Assembly: GCF_021295345.1 (NCBI RefSeq)
Contig: NZ_JAIMJB010000033.1
Location: 1-34,071, forward strand
Length of the DNA stretch: 34,071 nt
DNA from: Motilimonas eburnea
Lineage (GTDB): Bacteria > Pseudomonadota > Gammaproteobacteria > Enterobacterales > CBDFNC01
Direction of reading: 5' to 3'
The notes below the pieces were generated by a model. The model searched no databases, had not been told where the DNA came from, and worked only from the letters and a program-made list of their open reading frames with translations. Each line of letters begins with the position of its first letter. Position 1 is the stretch's first letter. The translations under genes were made by a program, and so were the position numbers. Positions 15,899 through 25,695 of the stretch are shown here, in pieces.

Positions 15899-18800
15899 AT
15901 TGTTAATTCCACTTCGTCTGATAACAAATTATCGTCTTGCTCTAACTGGACACTCGATAAGGTTTCCAGCTTGTCTACGGCTTGCGCCAAGTGCGCTAAG
16001 GTCTCGATAGCAAAGAAATCCTTTAACGCGAGGTTAATGTTGAAACGGCTGTTGATCTTAGTGACCAACTTAGTGGCCGCTAATGAATGGCCGCCCAACT
16101 GAAAGAAGTTGTCGTCACGTCCCACTTGAGTCACGCCTAAGGTCTGCTGCCAAAGCTCTGCAAGGGCTTGCTCTGTGGCAGAAACTGGCGCGACATACTC
16201 ACCACGCACTTGGCTTAAGTCCGGTGCCGGTAAGGCTTTTCTATCTATTTTGCCGTTGGCCGTTAATGGCATAGCCGCCAGTAACATCAAACTATTTGGC
16301 AGCATATAGTCAGGCAGTTGCTCACTTAAAAAGCTGCGCAATTGCTGGCTAAATGCCCCTTGGTCGACAACCGGCGCGGCGGTAACCACATAAGCGGCGA
16401 TCAGATCGGGATCGTTTTGCGCCATCACCACACATTGAGCAACATCAGGGTGCTGAATAAGGCGAGACTCGATTTCGCCCAGCTCTATCCTAAAGCCGCG
16501 AATTTTCACTTGATGATCTAAGCGGCCCAAGTATTCAAGCTCGCCACTGGGTAAGTAACGCACCAAGTCACCGGTGCGATAAACGCGCCCTAGCGCCTTG
16601 TTTTCTGATGTAAATTTCTCTGCCGTTAAGGCTGGGCGATTAAAGTAACCCTTGGCTAAGCCCGCACCGCCAATTAACAGCTCACCGGCGACGCCTTTCG
16701 GCACCGGTTGCAATTGCTGATCAACCACATAGAACTGGGTATTGGCAATCGGCCGGCCAAGAGAAATACGCGATTCATGACTCAGTTGTTGCACCGATGA
16801 CCAAACACAGGTTTCCGTCGGGCCATACATGTTCCATAAATCGATATGGCTTTGCTGAGTTAAGGCTTGTTTTAACTTAAGGCTCAAAGCCTCACCGCCA
16901 CACAAGACTTTAAGTGGCGCGCTGGCTTGCCAACCATCATCCAGCAGCATATTCCAGGTCGCGGGCGTAGCTTGCATTACCGACACCTGATGCTGCGCTA
17001 TTAATGCGCGCAGCGCACTTGGATTGATGGCATCATCGCGACTTGCTATTACCACTTTAGCACCGGTGATCAACGGCAAGTAAAGCTCTAAGGTGTGAAT
17101 ATCAAAGGACAATGACGTCACCGCCAGCAAGCTATCTTTTGCTGTTAATCCCGGTTGTTGTTGCATCGACAGTAAAAAGTTACTCAAGGCGCCATGTTGG
17201 ATCATCACCCCTTTGGGCTGACCGGTAGAGCCCGACGTGTAAATAACATATGCCAAATCTTGGTCTGTTACCGTCACCTCGCTGACGTCAGCCGAGCTAT
17301 ATGCCGACACATCGGTATTGTCTAGATCCACCACCAATTGTTCATTAAGCGCTAACACCTCAAGCAAGTGGCTTTGGCTTATCACCACTTTAGCGCCGCT
17401 ATCGGCCAACATGTAAGCCAAGCGCGCAGGCGGGTAACTTGGGTCTAATGCCACATAAGCCCCGCCCGCTTTAAAGATGGCAAGCAAGGCCACCAGCATG
17501 TGCTCGCTGCGCTCAACACTGATAGCAACCAAGTCGTTACGACCCACCCCTTGCGCTATCAAATGACGCGCCAGTTGATTGGCTTGCTGATTGAGGGCTT
17601 GATAGCTCAAGCTGCTATTGCCAAAACACACAGCCGTTTTGTTTGGCTGTAACTGAGCTTGCTGTAAAAACAGCTGTGGCAAAGGCAATTGCCCTAAGCA
17701 CACCGAGGTATCATTAAGCTCACTAACGAGGTAATGCGATTCCTGCGCAGACAAAATGGGCGCGGCAAACACACTTTGCTCAGGGGCGGCCAGTAGACCA
17801 TTGAGTAAAGTGGCAAAACTTGCCGCGAGCTGCTCTATGGTTTGACGATAGAAGAGATCTTGACTGTATTCCCAATTAAGGGCGAGTCCTTGCTCGGTTT
17901 CACGCACATATAGGGTTAAATCGTACTTAGCCTTACATTGGTTAAATGGCACTTCGGTCACTTCAAGCTCAGGCAAATCAATTTGCCCTTGCTGATTATT
18001 TTGCAGCACTAGCATCACTTGAAATAAAGGGGTGTGACTCACGCTGCGCTCGGGTTGCAGCATGTCAACGAGCTGTTCAAATGGCACCTGCTGATGATCA
18101 TAGGCATCCAAACAAGTTTGTTTACTTTGCGCTAGTAAGTCGCTAAAGCTAGGGTTGGCCGAGAGATCACTGCGCAGCACTAAATTGTTTACAAAAAAGC
18201 CTAATAACGGCGCAACTTCACCTTGCTCACGGTTAGCGATGGCGGAGCCAATCACTATGTCTTTTTCGTTGCTGTAGCGAGATAGCAGCGCAGCAAACGC
18301 CGCGTTAAGTCCCATAAACAAGGTGGCTTGATGTTGCTGACAAACTTGTTGCAGCTTTATCACAGTGTCTTTTGCGATGACTTGGCTAACCATAGCGCCA
18401 TTAAAGCTCGGCATGTTTGGCCTTGCTCTGTCCAGCGGTAAACTGTGTACCCTAGGTAAATCAGCCAATTGCTGCTGCCAATAGCCAAGCTGCTGGTCGA
18501 GATATTCCCCTTGCAACCATTGTCTTTGCCAAATCGCATAATCAGAATATTGCACCGCTAATGGCGCAAGTGGATTGGCTAAGCCCTGAGCAAACGCGCT
18601 ATAGAGCTGACTGAATTCTTGCATCAGTAAGCTCACCGACCAACCGTCTGACGCGATATGATGCTGCGTCACCAATAACACATGCTCATTATCCCCAAGT
18701 GCCACTAAGGTCGCGCGAAGCATCAGGTCAGTGACCAGATCAAAACCGGTTTCCAGCTCCTGTTGCATTAACTGGGTCAATTGCTGCTCTTGTTCATCCT

Positions 18801-21800
18801 GGCTAATGCCTTTTAGATCAAGCTGATGAACCTTAACCTGCACTTGCTGCTTGATGACTTGCTTAGGTTCAATGGCGTCATAACCCGTGCGCAAAATGGC
18901 ATGGCGCTCAACCAAGGCTTGCATGGCTTGCTCCAGCGCATTCACATTCATCTGCCCCGTCAGGCGAATGGCCGTGGGCATATTGTAATGGGCATTAGCG
19001 CCCTCGATTTGGCTTAAAAGCCATAGACGCTGCTGAGCAAAAGAAAGCGGCGCCTCGGTTAGGGGTCCATGGGCGGTGATCTTTAAGTGAGTCTGGGTTG
19101 TTTCACTTTCGATGGCGGCGACCAGCTCGGCAACGGTTTGCACTTGGAATAGGGTTTTCACCGGCATGGCTAAATCAAACCATTGATTGATCTTGGCCAT
19201 GACCTGAGTCGCCGTTAACGAGTGTCCGCCAAGCTGGAAGAAGTTGTCTTGTAAACCCACTTGCTCTTGATTGAGCACGCCTTGCCAAATCTCACAGACT
19301 TGCTTTTCTAGCTCTGTGGTTGGGGCGACATAAGTGCGGCTCAGCTCAAGTTGAGGCGACGGTAAGGCGCTGCGATCTAACTTGCCATTGCGGCTTAGAG
19401 GCAGCTCAGGGAGCACCATGATCACACTGGGCACCATGTAGTCAGGCAATTGCGCGGCCAATTGCGTGCGCACACTGGCGATAAGCTGATCGTTTGATAC
19501 GGAATCACCCGATTGAGCGACCATGGTTTTTGCAACAAGATAAGCAACCAAAGAGGATTGACCTAACTTGTCTTGATGGGCCAAGACAACGCCCTGTTTA
19601 ACTCCCTCACAAGCAAGCAGGCTTTGCTCTATTTCACCTAGCTCAATACGAAAACCACGAATTTTAACCTGATGATCCACTCGGCCTAAAAACAGCAGCT
19701 GGCCGTTTGGCAACCAGCGCACAAGATCGCCGGTTTTGTAAAGTCGCTGCACAGGCTCATTGGCATTAAAACTATGCTCAATAAAGCGCTGCGCCGTTAA
19801 ATCCTCACGATTCAGGTAACCGCGGCCCACTCCATCACCACCGATATAAAGTTCACCGATAGCGCCCACGGGCAATAAGCTCAAGTGGCTGTCCAGCACA
19901 TAAAGCTGGGTGTTGGCGATGGCGCGACCAATCGTTAACGGGGCACCGGGCTCAATAACCTGCATGCTGGCGCAAACGGTGGTTTCACTTGGGCCATAGG
20001 CATTAATTAACCGATAGCGCTGCGACCAACGCTCAGCTTGGCGCGGGTCGCACGCTTCACCGGCCACAATTAACGCCTCTAATGCGTAATGAGCGTCAAT
20101 ATCTAAATGGGGCAACAAGGATGGCGGCAAGGTAGCATGGGTGATTTTTTGCTCCACCAAAAGCTGTTGTAACAAGTCGGGGTTAGTGCGGCTTTCCTCG
20201 CTGCAAATGTGCAACGACGCCCCTTGCATTAACGCCATTAACCATTCAAAGGTGGCGGCATCAAAGCTTAATGACGCAAATTGCAGCACTTTGCTTTGCG
20301 GTGTGACAAAAAAGCGTTGGCCTTGGTCATAGGCCAAATTCACCGCGCCGCGATGCTCCAGCAAGGTGCCTTTAGGTTTGCCCGTGGTGCCCGAGGTATA
20401 AATCACATAGGCCAAATTACGGTTGTTTTGCTCTGGCAGTAATACCGGCTCTTGGCTTGATTGCCCGTCGATTTCGTCTTGCACTTGATCTAGCACTAAA
20501 CGAGCCGTGCGCACCTGTAGGCCCGCCAGCATGTCGTTGTAAGGAGCTTGCGTGATTACTAAGGGCGCTTGGCTATCTGCTAACATATAGGCCAAGCGCT
20601 CGGCGGGATAATTGGGATCAAGTGGCAGATAAGCGCCGCCGGCTTTTAATATCGCCAGTAAGGTCACTAAGGTGTCCACCGAGCGTGACAAACACACACC
20701 AATAATTTGCTCAGGCCCAACTTGATAGGTTTGGCGTAAATAATGGGCAAGCTGATTCGCTTTGGCGTCCAGCTGGCGATAACTTAACGCTCCTTGCCCA
20801 TCGGTAACCGCCAATTGCTCAGCAAAGGTTTGCGACGTTTGGGCAAATAATTGCTGCACACATAAGGTATCGGGATAAGCTTGTTGGCTTTGGTTCCACT
20901 CGATTAATTGCTGCTGCTCCGACGCTGAAATCCAGTTTAAGCGAGCGATAGGCTGCTCTGGCGTTTGGGTGACTGCGCTGACCAAGTGATTAAAGTTTTG
21001 CGCCATGGCCGCTATGGTTTGCGCCTTAAACAAATCCGCGTTGTATTCCCAGCTTAGGGATAAGCCTTGCTCGGTTTCATTGACGCTGATGGTCAGATCG
21101 TATTTGGCCACTTGATTTGCTTGCTCTACCTCAGTGATTTGCAATGACGGCAAGCTGACCTTAGGCATTTCATTGTTTTGCAATACCAAAAGGATCTGAA
21201 ACAGTGGGCTATGACTCGCGCTGCGCTCAGGTTGTAAACGCTCTATCACTTGTTCAAACGGCGTTTGTTGATGGCTGTACGCCTCCAGCAAGGTCGTCTT
21301 ACTTTGCGCCAGTAATTGCGCAAAGCTAGGCAAGCCCGAAACATCGGCGCGCAACACTAAGTTATTAATAAAAAAACCAATCATGGGCGCGACTTCGGCT
21401 TGCTCACGGTTCGCGATGGGGGTGCCGATAACGATGTCGGTGCTGTGACTGTAACTGGCCATCAAATACGCTAATGCGCTATGTAAGCCCATAAACAAGG
21501 TGGCGCCATGCTCTTGACACAAGGCGTTAAAACTTGCGCGGGTGGTTGGTGGCAAGACAGATTGCACCTGTGCGCCGCGATAGGTTTGGATGTCAGGTCT
21601 TGGATAATCCAAGGGCAAACTGTGCAGCGCAGGTAACTCGGCTAACTGCTGCTGCCAATAATCCAGCTCTTGGTTTAATCGTTCAGGCGTAAACCAGCGC
21701 TGTTGCCAATGGCTGTAATCGGCATATTGATAGGCTAATGGCGCTAAGGCCAGCGCCTCCCCCTTAACCAAATGGGTGTAAATTTGACTGAGCTCTTGCA

Positions 21801-24800
21801 TCAGAAGGCCAACGGACCAACCATCGGCGGCGATATGGTGTAAGGTCACCAGCAATTGGTGCTGATTGCTTGCCAACTTAATCAGCTGAGCCCTGAGCAT
21901 CAGATCCGATGCTAAATCAAACTCACCTTTCGCCTCTTGTTCAATCAAGGCTTCGCAGGCCTTGGCTTTTTCCTCACCGGCTAAGTCAGATATATCGGTG
22001 AACGCTAAGCTAAACGCACGCGGATCTTGGATCACTTGATAGACTTGGCCTTGCTCTCCCGAAGCAAAACAAGTGCGCAAGCTTTCATGGCGCTCAATGA
22101 CAGCAGTAAACGCCCGCTGCAATGCGCCAACGTCAAGGTCGCCTTCGAGCAAGAGGGTTTGGTGCATATTGTAATGTGCGCTGCTGCCTTGAATATGATC
22201 AACCAGCCATAACCGCTGCTGAGCAAATGAAGCGAGTATCGGCTCGCTGCGATCAACGCGGTTAAATGGTAGTGACTCGTTGGCCGTTTCTTGTTCAACT
22301 TCTTGCTCAACTTCTTGTTCAATCACTTTCGCCAATTGGGCTAAGGTTTGATGTTCAAACAGCTGTTTCACCGCCAGATTGATAGCAAATTCATGATTGA
22401 CCTTAGCGATCACTCGGGTTGCCGATAAGGAGTGGCCCCCCAGCTGGAAAAAGTTATCTTGCAAGCCAATTGGGTCTTGCTTGAGCACTTGTTGCCAGAT
22501 TTGACCTAGCTTGATTTGAGTCGAGGTGGTTGGTGCTTGATAGGTTTGACGTTGGCCTTGCCAATCTGGCTCAGGCAGCGCGTGGCGATCCACTTTACCA
22601 TTGCGATTTAACGGCCAAGTGTCCATCACTATCAGCTGGCTTGGCTGCATGTAATCAGGTAACTGGGCTTGAAGCTGCGCGCTGATTTGCTGTGCACTGA
22701 TTTGCTCATTGGCCACTTTAACGTAAGCCACCAAGTGTTTTTGTTGCTGCTCGTCTTGCTTGAGTAGCACCACGGCATTGAGTACGCCGTCACAGCTGGA
22801 CAGTTTAGCTTCCACCTCGCCAAGCTCAATTCTAAAACCGCGTAACTTCACTTGGTTATCACGTCGCCCGATATATTGGAGCTGACCATCTGGCGTGCGC
22901 TTTACTAGATCCCCGGTTTGATACAACTTGGCATTGTCGCGATAAGGGTGCTCAATAAATTTCTCGGCCGTTAATTGACCTTGATTTAAATAGCCTTGTG
23001 CTAGACCAAGACCGCCCACATACAGCTCGCCAACACAAGCCGCGGGCAGCAGCTCTAGCTTGGGCCCTAAAATCAAGGTATCAAGATTATCAATGGCTTG
23101 CCCTATAGCAGGCCAAGAATCGGCAGGAGCCGAGGTAGCATTAAATGTTGTAGCCACATGGGTTTCGGTTGGGCCATAGTGGTTCCACAATTGGCACTGG
23201 CTGTGGGCATCGAAAAACTGACGTAATTCTTTGCTCATATACAAGGCTTCACCGGCCACGATCACTTCGCGCAAACAGCTAAGCTGAGTTTGGCTAAAGT
23301 GTGTTTGCTCGGCAATCAATTGCAGCACCGCGGGTGGCACAAACAAACGCGCAATTTGCTGTTCGTTAATCAACTGAGGCAGCAATTGCAGCTGCGCTTT
23401 TTGCTCCACCGTCATCAGCACTAACTCACTGCCCGTGTGCCAAGCGGTGGCGAGCTCTTGGATCGACACGTCAAAGGTAAGGGGCGTAAATTGCAAGGTG
23501 CGAAGTGGCTGAGTTAAACCGTCTTTTTGCGCCGTTGAGACCACCAAGTTGGTAATGGTTTGATGGGTTTGTAGCACCCCTTTTGGCTGGCCTGTGGAGC
23601 CAGAGGTATAAATCACATAAGCCACCTGCTCTGCGCTAATGGCAAGATCAAGATCTTCGCCACTTAAACTCGCCCAAGGCGCCGTGGCGTTTGGCTCATC
23701 AAGTATCACTGTGGTGATGCCAGTTTGGTGAATGGCTGCCAAATTGGACTGGGTGAGCACTAAAGCGGTGCCACTGTCTTCAAGCATGTGCTTTAGACGC
23801 GCAGACGGCGCGTTAGGATCAAGCGGCAAATAGGCCGCGCCCAGTTTTAATATCGCCAAGATAGCAACTAAGCTGGCTGCCGAGCGCTCAACTAACAAGG
23901 CAACATAGTCAGCTTGGTTAACCTTGCAATTTTGTTGTAAATAGCGCGCTAGCTGGTTTGCTTGTCGGTTTAGATCACCATAGCTTAAGCTTAAATATTC
24001 AGCGCTAAGCTGCGGGGCGTGGATGGCGATGGCATCGGGATTGAGTTTGGCTTGACGCTCCAGCAATTGATGAATACATAATAGCGATGATAAATCGACT
24101 CTCGGCTCAGCTAAACTCGGCGCTAAGGACAAGGCCAATTGCTGCTGTTGCTGCGCATCACTAAGCATTGGCAGTGCAAAAATGGCTTGCTCTGGTGTGG
24201 CCATGGCCTTGGCCATTAACAGCTCAAAGTGCTCGGCCATGTTTGCCACGGTTGCATCAGTAAAGATGTCGCAAGCGTATTCCCAGGTTAGCTCAAGGCC
24301 GTTATTGGTTTCGACCACGTCGAGACTTAAATCAAATTTCGCGTGCTGGGTTTGCTGCGCCAGTGGCGTGATGTCCACGCCCGCTAGGCGCGGGATCCCC
24401 GCGGCATTATTTTGCAGTGCCAGCATCACCTGAAATACTGGGCTGAGGTTAAGGTGGCGCTCAACCTGCATCTGCTCAACTATGTATTCAAAGGGTGCTT
24501 GCTGATGCTCAAAGGCTTCTAGCAAACAATCACGGCAAAGTTGCAGTAGATCCTTAAAGCTGGTGCAGGAGTTAAACTCGGTGCGAAGGGCTAAGCTGTT
24601 GACGAAAAAGCCCACCAAAGGCGCAAGTTGGTCATTATCTCGGTTTGCCGTTGGCGTGCCGATAACGATGTCGGTGTCATTGCTATAGCGCGCCATTAAG
24701 GCCACCAGCCCAGCATGGAGCAGCATAAACAAGGTTGCCCCCGACTGCTGAGCAAATTGTTGCCATCTGGCGCGAGTGTTGACATCCAAAGTTCGGGTTA

Positions 24801-25695
24801 AGGTTTTGCCCTTAAAAGAAGACGCCTTGGGGCGCGCCTTGTCTAACGGCAAGTTATGTTGCCCTGCGTGTCCCGCTAGCTTGTCTAACCAATAACGGCT
24901 GAGCTGCTCCAGCTTGTCGCCGGCCAGTTCACGTCGTTGCCACTGCGCATAGTCCAAATATTGAATGGGCAAAGGCGCAAGTGCGCTCTGGCGCTGGGCA
25001 CAAAAATCGTTATAAAGGGCGAACATCTCGTCACACAAAATACTGCGCGACCAACCATCTGAAGCGATATGGTGCATGGTAATAAGCAGCACATATTGCT
25101 GGCTTTGCTCCTTGATTAAGGTTGCGCGCAGCATAAGCTCCTGACTTAAATTAAATGAGCGAGCGCTGTCTTGTTCAATCAAGGCCTGAATTTGCTCGCC
25201 TCTTTGTTGTTCACTTAGCTCAGATAAATCAATTTGCGCCAGCTTAAACTGCCAATCTGTTTGCACCACCTGTTGCACTTGCTCGTCGGGATCCACTAAA
25301 TAGCAAGTGCGCAGGATTTGATGGCGCATACAAATGTGCGAAATGGCTTGCTCTAAGGCTGCCACATTAAGGGCACCCGTTAATTTAAGAGCCGTAGCCA
25401 GATTGTATTGACTGCTTTCACCATCAATTTGATCGATTAACCAAAGGCGCTGCTGAGCAAATGACAGGGGCCCATGCTGGGCGCCCGTTGCTGTTATTGT
25501 GCTAAGAGCCTGTGGCTGTTGTTTTTGCTGTTGCTGCTGCAAATAGCGGATCAGCTCGGCTTTGTTGGCCTTAAGCATGTCGATGGTTTGCGGCGAAATA
25601 TCTGTCTCTGCGTGTATGTCTATACCCCCTTCGCCATTTAACGACAGGGAAATAGACTCGCTCAAACAGTGCTGAATAAGCGCTTCCATACTCAT
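15895..25695 (-). CDS. three-module NRPS, predicted Pro-Phe-Gly
   Basis: This 3266-residue protein starts with a TubC-type docking domain (1-55), then three C-A-PCP modules. The C motifs HHIASDG/HHIAADG are at 208-214, 1286-1292 and 2345-2351; carrier serines are Ser1089, Ser2159 and Ser3204. Pocket residues read by alignment to GrsA are DVQFIAHVAK for module 1 (close to the Pro code DVQLIAHVVK), DAFTIAAVCK for module 2 (close to Phe, DAWTIAAVCK) and DILQLGMVWK for module 3 (close to Gly, DILQLGLIWK). All A domains have A3, A5, A7, A8 and the A10 lysine (1034, 2105, 3149), so all look active. No epimerisation or methylation domain is present, so L residues are expected. The C-terminus ends in SDEVELTI, a likely docking tail for NRPS2. 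The gene overlaps its neighbours by ATGA at both ends. Confidence 0.95.
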   Translation of the reverse strand: MSMEALIQHCLSESISLSLNGEGGIDIHAETDISPQTIDMLKANKAELIRYLQQQQQKQQPQALSTITATGAQHGPLSFAQQRLWLIDQIDGESSQYNLATALKLTGALNVAALEQAISHICMRHQILRTCYLVDPDEQVQQVVQTDWQFKLAQIDLSELSEQQRGEQIQALIEQDSARSFNLSQELMLRATLIKEQSQQYVLLITMHHIASDGWSRSILCDEMFALYNDFCAQRQSALAPLPIQYLDYAQWQRRELAGDKLEQLSRYWLDKLAGHAGQHNLPLDKARPKASSFKGKTLTRTLDVNTRARWQQFAQQSGATLFMLLHAGLVALMARYSNDTDIVIGTPTANRDNDQLAPLVGFFVNSLALRTEFNSCTSFKDLLQLCRDCLLEAFEHQQAPFEYIVEQMQVERHLNLSPVFQVMLALQNNAAGIPRLAGVDITPLAQQTQHAKFDLSLDVVETNNGLELTWEYACDIFTDATVANMAEHFELLMAKAMATPEQAIFALPMLSDAQQQQQLALSLAPSLAEPRVDLSSLLCIHQLLERQAKLNPDAIAIHAPQLSAEYLSLSYGDLNRQANQLARYLQQNCKVNQADYVALLVERSAASLVAILAILKLGAAYLPLDPNAPSARLKHMLEDSGTALVLTQSNLAAIHQTGITTVILDEPNATAPWASLSGEDLDLAISAEQVAYVIYTSGSTGQPKGVLQTHQTITNLVVSTAQKDGLTQPLRTLQFTPLTFDVSIQELATAWHTGSELVLMTVEQKAQLQLLPQLINEQQIARLFVPPAVLQLIAEQTHFSQTQLSCLREVIVAGEALYMSKELRQFFDAHSQCQLWNHYGPTETHVATTFNATSAPADSWPAIGQAIDNLDTLILGPKLELLPAACVGELYVGGLGLAQGYLNQGQLTAEKFIEHPYRDNAKLYQTGDLVKRTPDGQLQYIGRRDNQVKLRGFRIELGEVEAKLSSCDGVLNAVVLLKQDEQQQKHLVAYVKVANEQISAQQISAQLQAQLPDYMQPSQLIVMDTWPLNRNGKVDRHALPEPDWQGQRQTYQAPTTSTQIKLGQIWQQVLKQDPIGLQDNFFQLGGHSLSATRVIAKVNHEFAINLAVKQLFEHQTLAQLAKVIEQEVEQEVEQETANESLPFNRVDRSEPILASFAQQRLWLVDHIQGSSAHYNMHQTLLLEGDLDVGALQRAFTAVIERHESLRTCFASGEQGQVYQVIQDPRAFSLAFTDISDLAGEEKAKACEALIEQEAKGEFDLASDLMLRAQLIKLASNQHQLLVTLHHIAADGWSVGLLMQELSQIYTHLVKGEALALAPLAYQYADYSHWQQRWFTPERLNQELDYWQQQLAELPALHSLPLDYPRPDIQTYRGAQVQSVLPPTTRASFNALCQEHGATLFMGLHSALAYLMASYSHSTDIVIGTPIANREQAEVAPMIGFFINNLVLRADVSGLPSFAQLLAQSKTTLLEAYSHQQTPFEQVIERLQPERSASHSPLFQILLVLQNNEMPKVSLPSLQITEVEQANQVAKYDLTISVNETEQGLSLSWEYNADLFKAQTIAAMAQNFNHLVSAVTQTPEQPIARLNWISASEQQQLIEWNQSQQAYPDTLCVQQLFAQTSQTFAEQLAVTDGQGALSYRQLDAKANQLAHYLRQTYQVGPEQIIGVCLSRSVDTLVTLLAILKAGGAYLPLDPNYPAERLAYMLADSQAPLVITQAPYNDMLAGLQVRTARLVLDQVQDEIDGQSSQEPVLLPEQNNRNLAYVIYTSGTTGKPKGTLLEHRGAVNLAYDQGQRFFVTPQSKVLQFASLSFDAATFEWLMALMQGASLHICSEESRTNPDLLQQLLVEQKITHATLPPSLLPHLDIDAHYALEALIVAGEACDPRQAERWSQRYRLINAYGPSETTVCASMQVIEPGAPLTIGRAIANTQLYVLDSHLSLLPVGAIGELYIGGDGVGRGYLNREDLTAQRFIEHSFNANEPVQRLYKTGDLVRWLPNGQLLFLGRVDHQVKIRGFRIELGEIEQSLLACEGVKQGVVLAHQDKLGQSSLVAYLVAKTMVAQSGDSVSNDQLIASVRTQLAAQLPDYMVPSVIMVLPELPLSRNGKLDRSALPSPQLELSRTYVAPTTELEKQVCEIWQGVLNQEQVGLQDNFFQLGGHSLTATQVMAKINQWFDLAMPVKTLFQVQTVAELVAAIESETTQTHLKITAHGPLTEAPLSFAQQRLWLLSQIEGANAHYNMPTAIRLTGQMNVNALEQAMQALVERHAILRTGYDAIEPKQVIKQQVQVKVHQLDLKGISQDEQEQQLTQLMQQELETGFDLVTDLMLRATLVALGDNEHVLLVTQHHIASDGWSVSLLMQEFSQLYSAFAQGLANPLAPLAVQYSDYAIWQRQWLQGEYLDQQLGYWQQQLADLPRVHSLPLDRARPNMPSFNGAMVSQVIAKDTVIKLQQVCQQHQATLFMGLNAAFAALLSRYSNEKDIVIGSAIANREQGEVAPLLGFFVNNLVLRSDLSANPSFSDLLAQSKQTCLDAYDHQQVPFEQLVDMLQPERSVSHTPLFQVMLVLQNNQQGQIDLPELEVTEVPFNQCKAKYDLTLYVRETEQGLALNWEYSQDLFYRQTIEQLAASFATLLNGLLAAPEQSVFAAPILSAQESHYLVSELNDTSVCLGQLPLPQLFLQQAQLQPNKTAVCFGNSSLSYQALNQQANQLARHLIAQGVGRNDLVAISVERSEHMLVALLAIFKAGGAYVALDPSYPPARLAYMLADSGAKVVISQSHLLEVLALNEQLVVDLDNTDVSAYSSADVSEVTVTDQDLAYVIYTSGSTGQPKGVMIQHGALSNFLLSMQQQPGLTAKDSLLAVTSLSFDIHTLELYLPLITGAKVVIASRDDAINPSALRALIAQHQVSVMQATPATWNMLLDDGWQASAPLKVLCGGEALSLKLKQALTQQSHIDLWNMYGPTETCVWSSVQQLSHESRISLGRPIANTQFYVVDQQLQPVPKGVAGELLIGGAGLAKGYFNRPALTAEKFTSENKALGRVYRTGDLVRYLPSGELEYLGRLDHQVKIRGFRIELGEIESRLIQHPDVAQCVVMAQNDPDLIAAYVVTAAPVVDQGAFSQQLRSFLSEQLPDYMLPNSLMLLAAMPLTANGKIDRKALPAPDLSQVRGEYVAPVSATEQALAELWQQTLGVTQVGRDDNFFQLGGHSLAATKLVTKINSRFNINLALKDFFAIETLAHLAQAVDKLETLSSVQLEQDDNLLSDEVELTI

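Noticed and set aside
22032-22322. Additional minus-strand frames within NRPS1, and plus-strand frames throughout the megasynthases
   Set aside because: They lie in other frames of well-supported NRPS/PKS domains and show no domain features.
22275-22325. Short repeated stretch encoding EQEVEQEVEQE between PCP1 and C2 of NRPS1
   Set aside because: It is a low-complexity interdomain linker made of a 12-base repeat. It could vary in length between strains but is not a functional element by itself.
25500-25560. Glutamine-rich run after the docking domain of NRPS1
   Set aside because: An ordinary flexible linker of CAG/CAA repeats; no frameshift or disruption.
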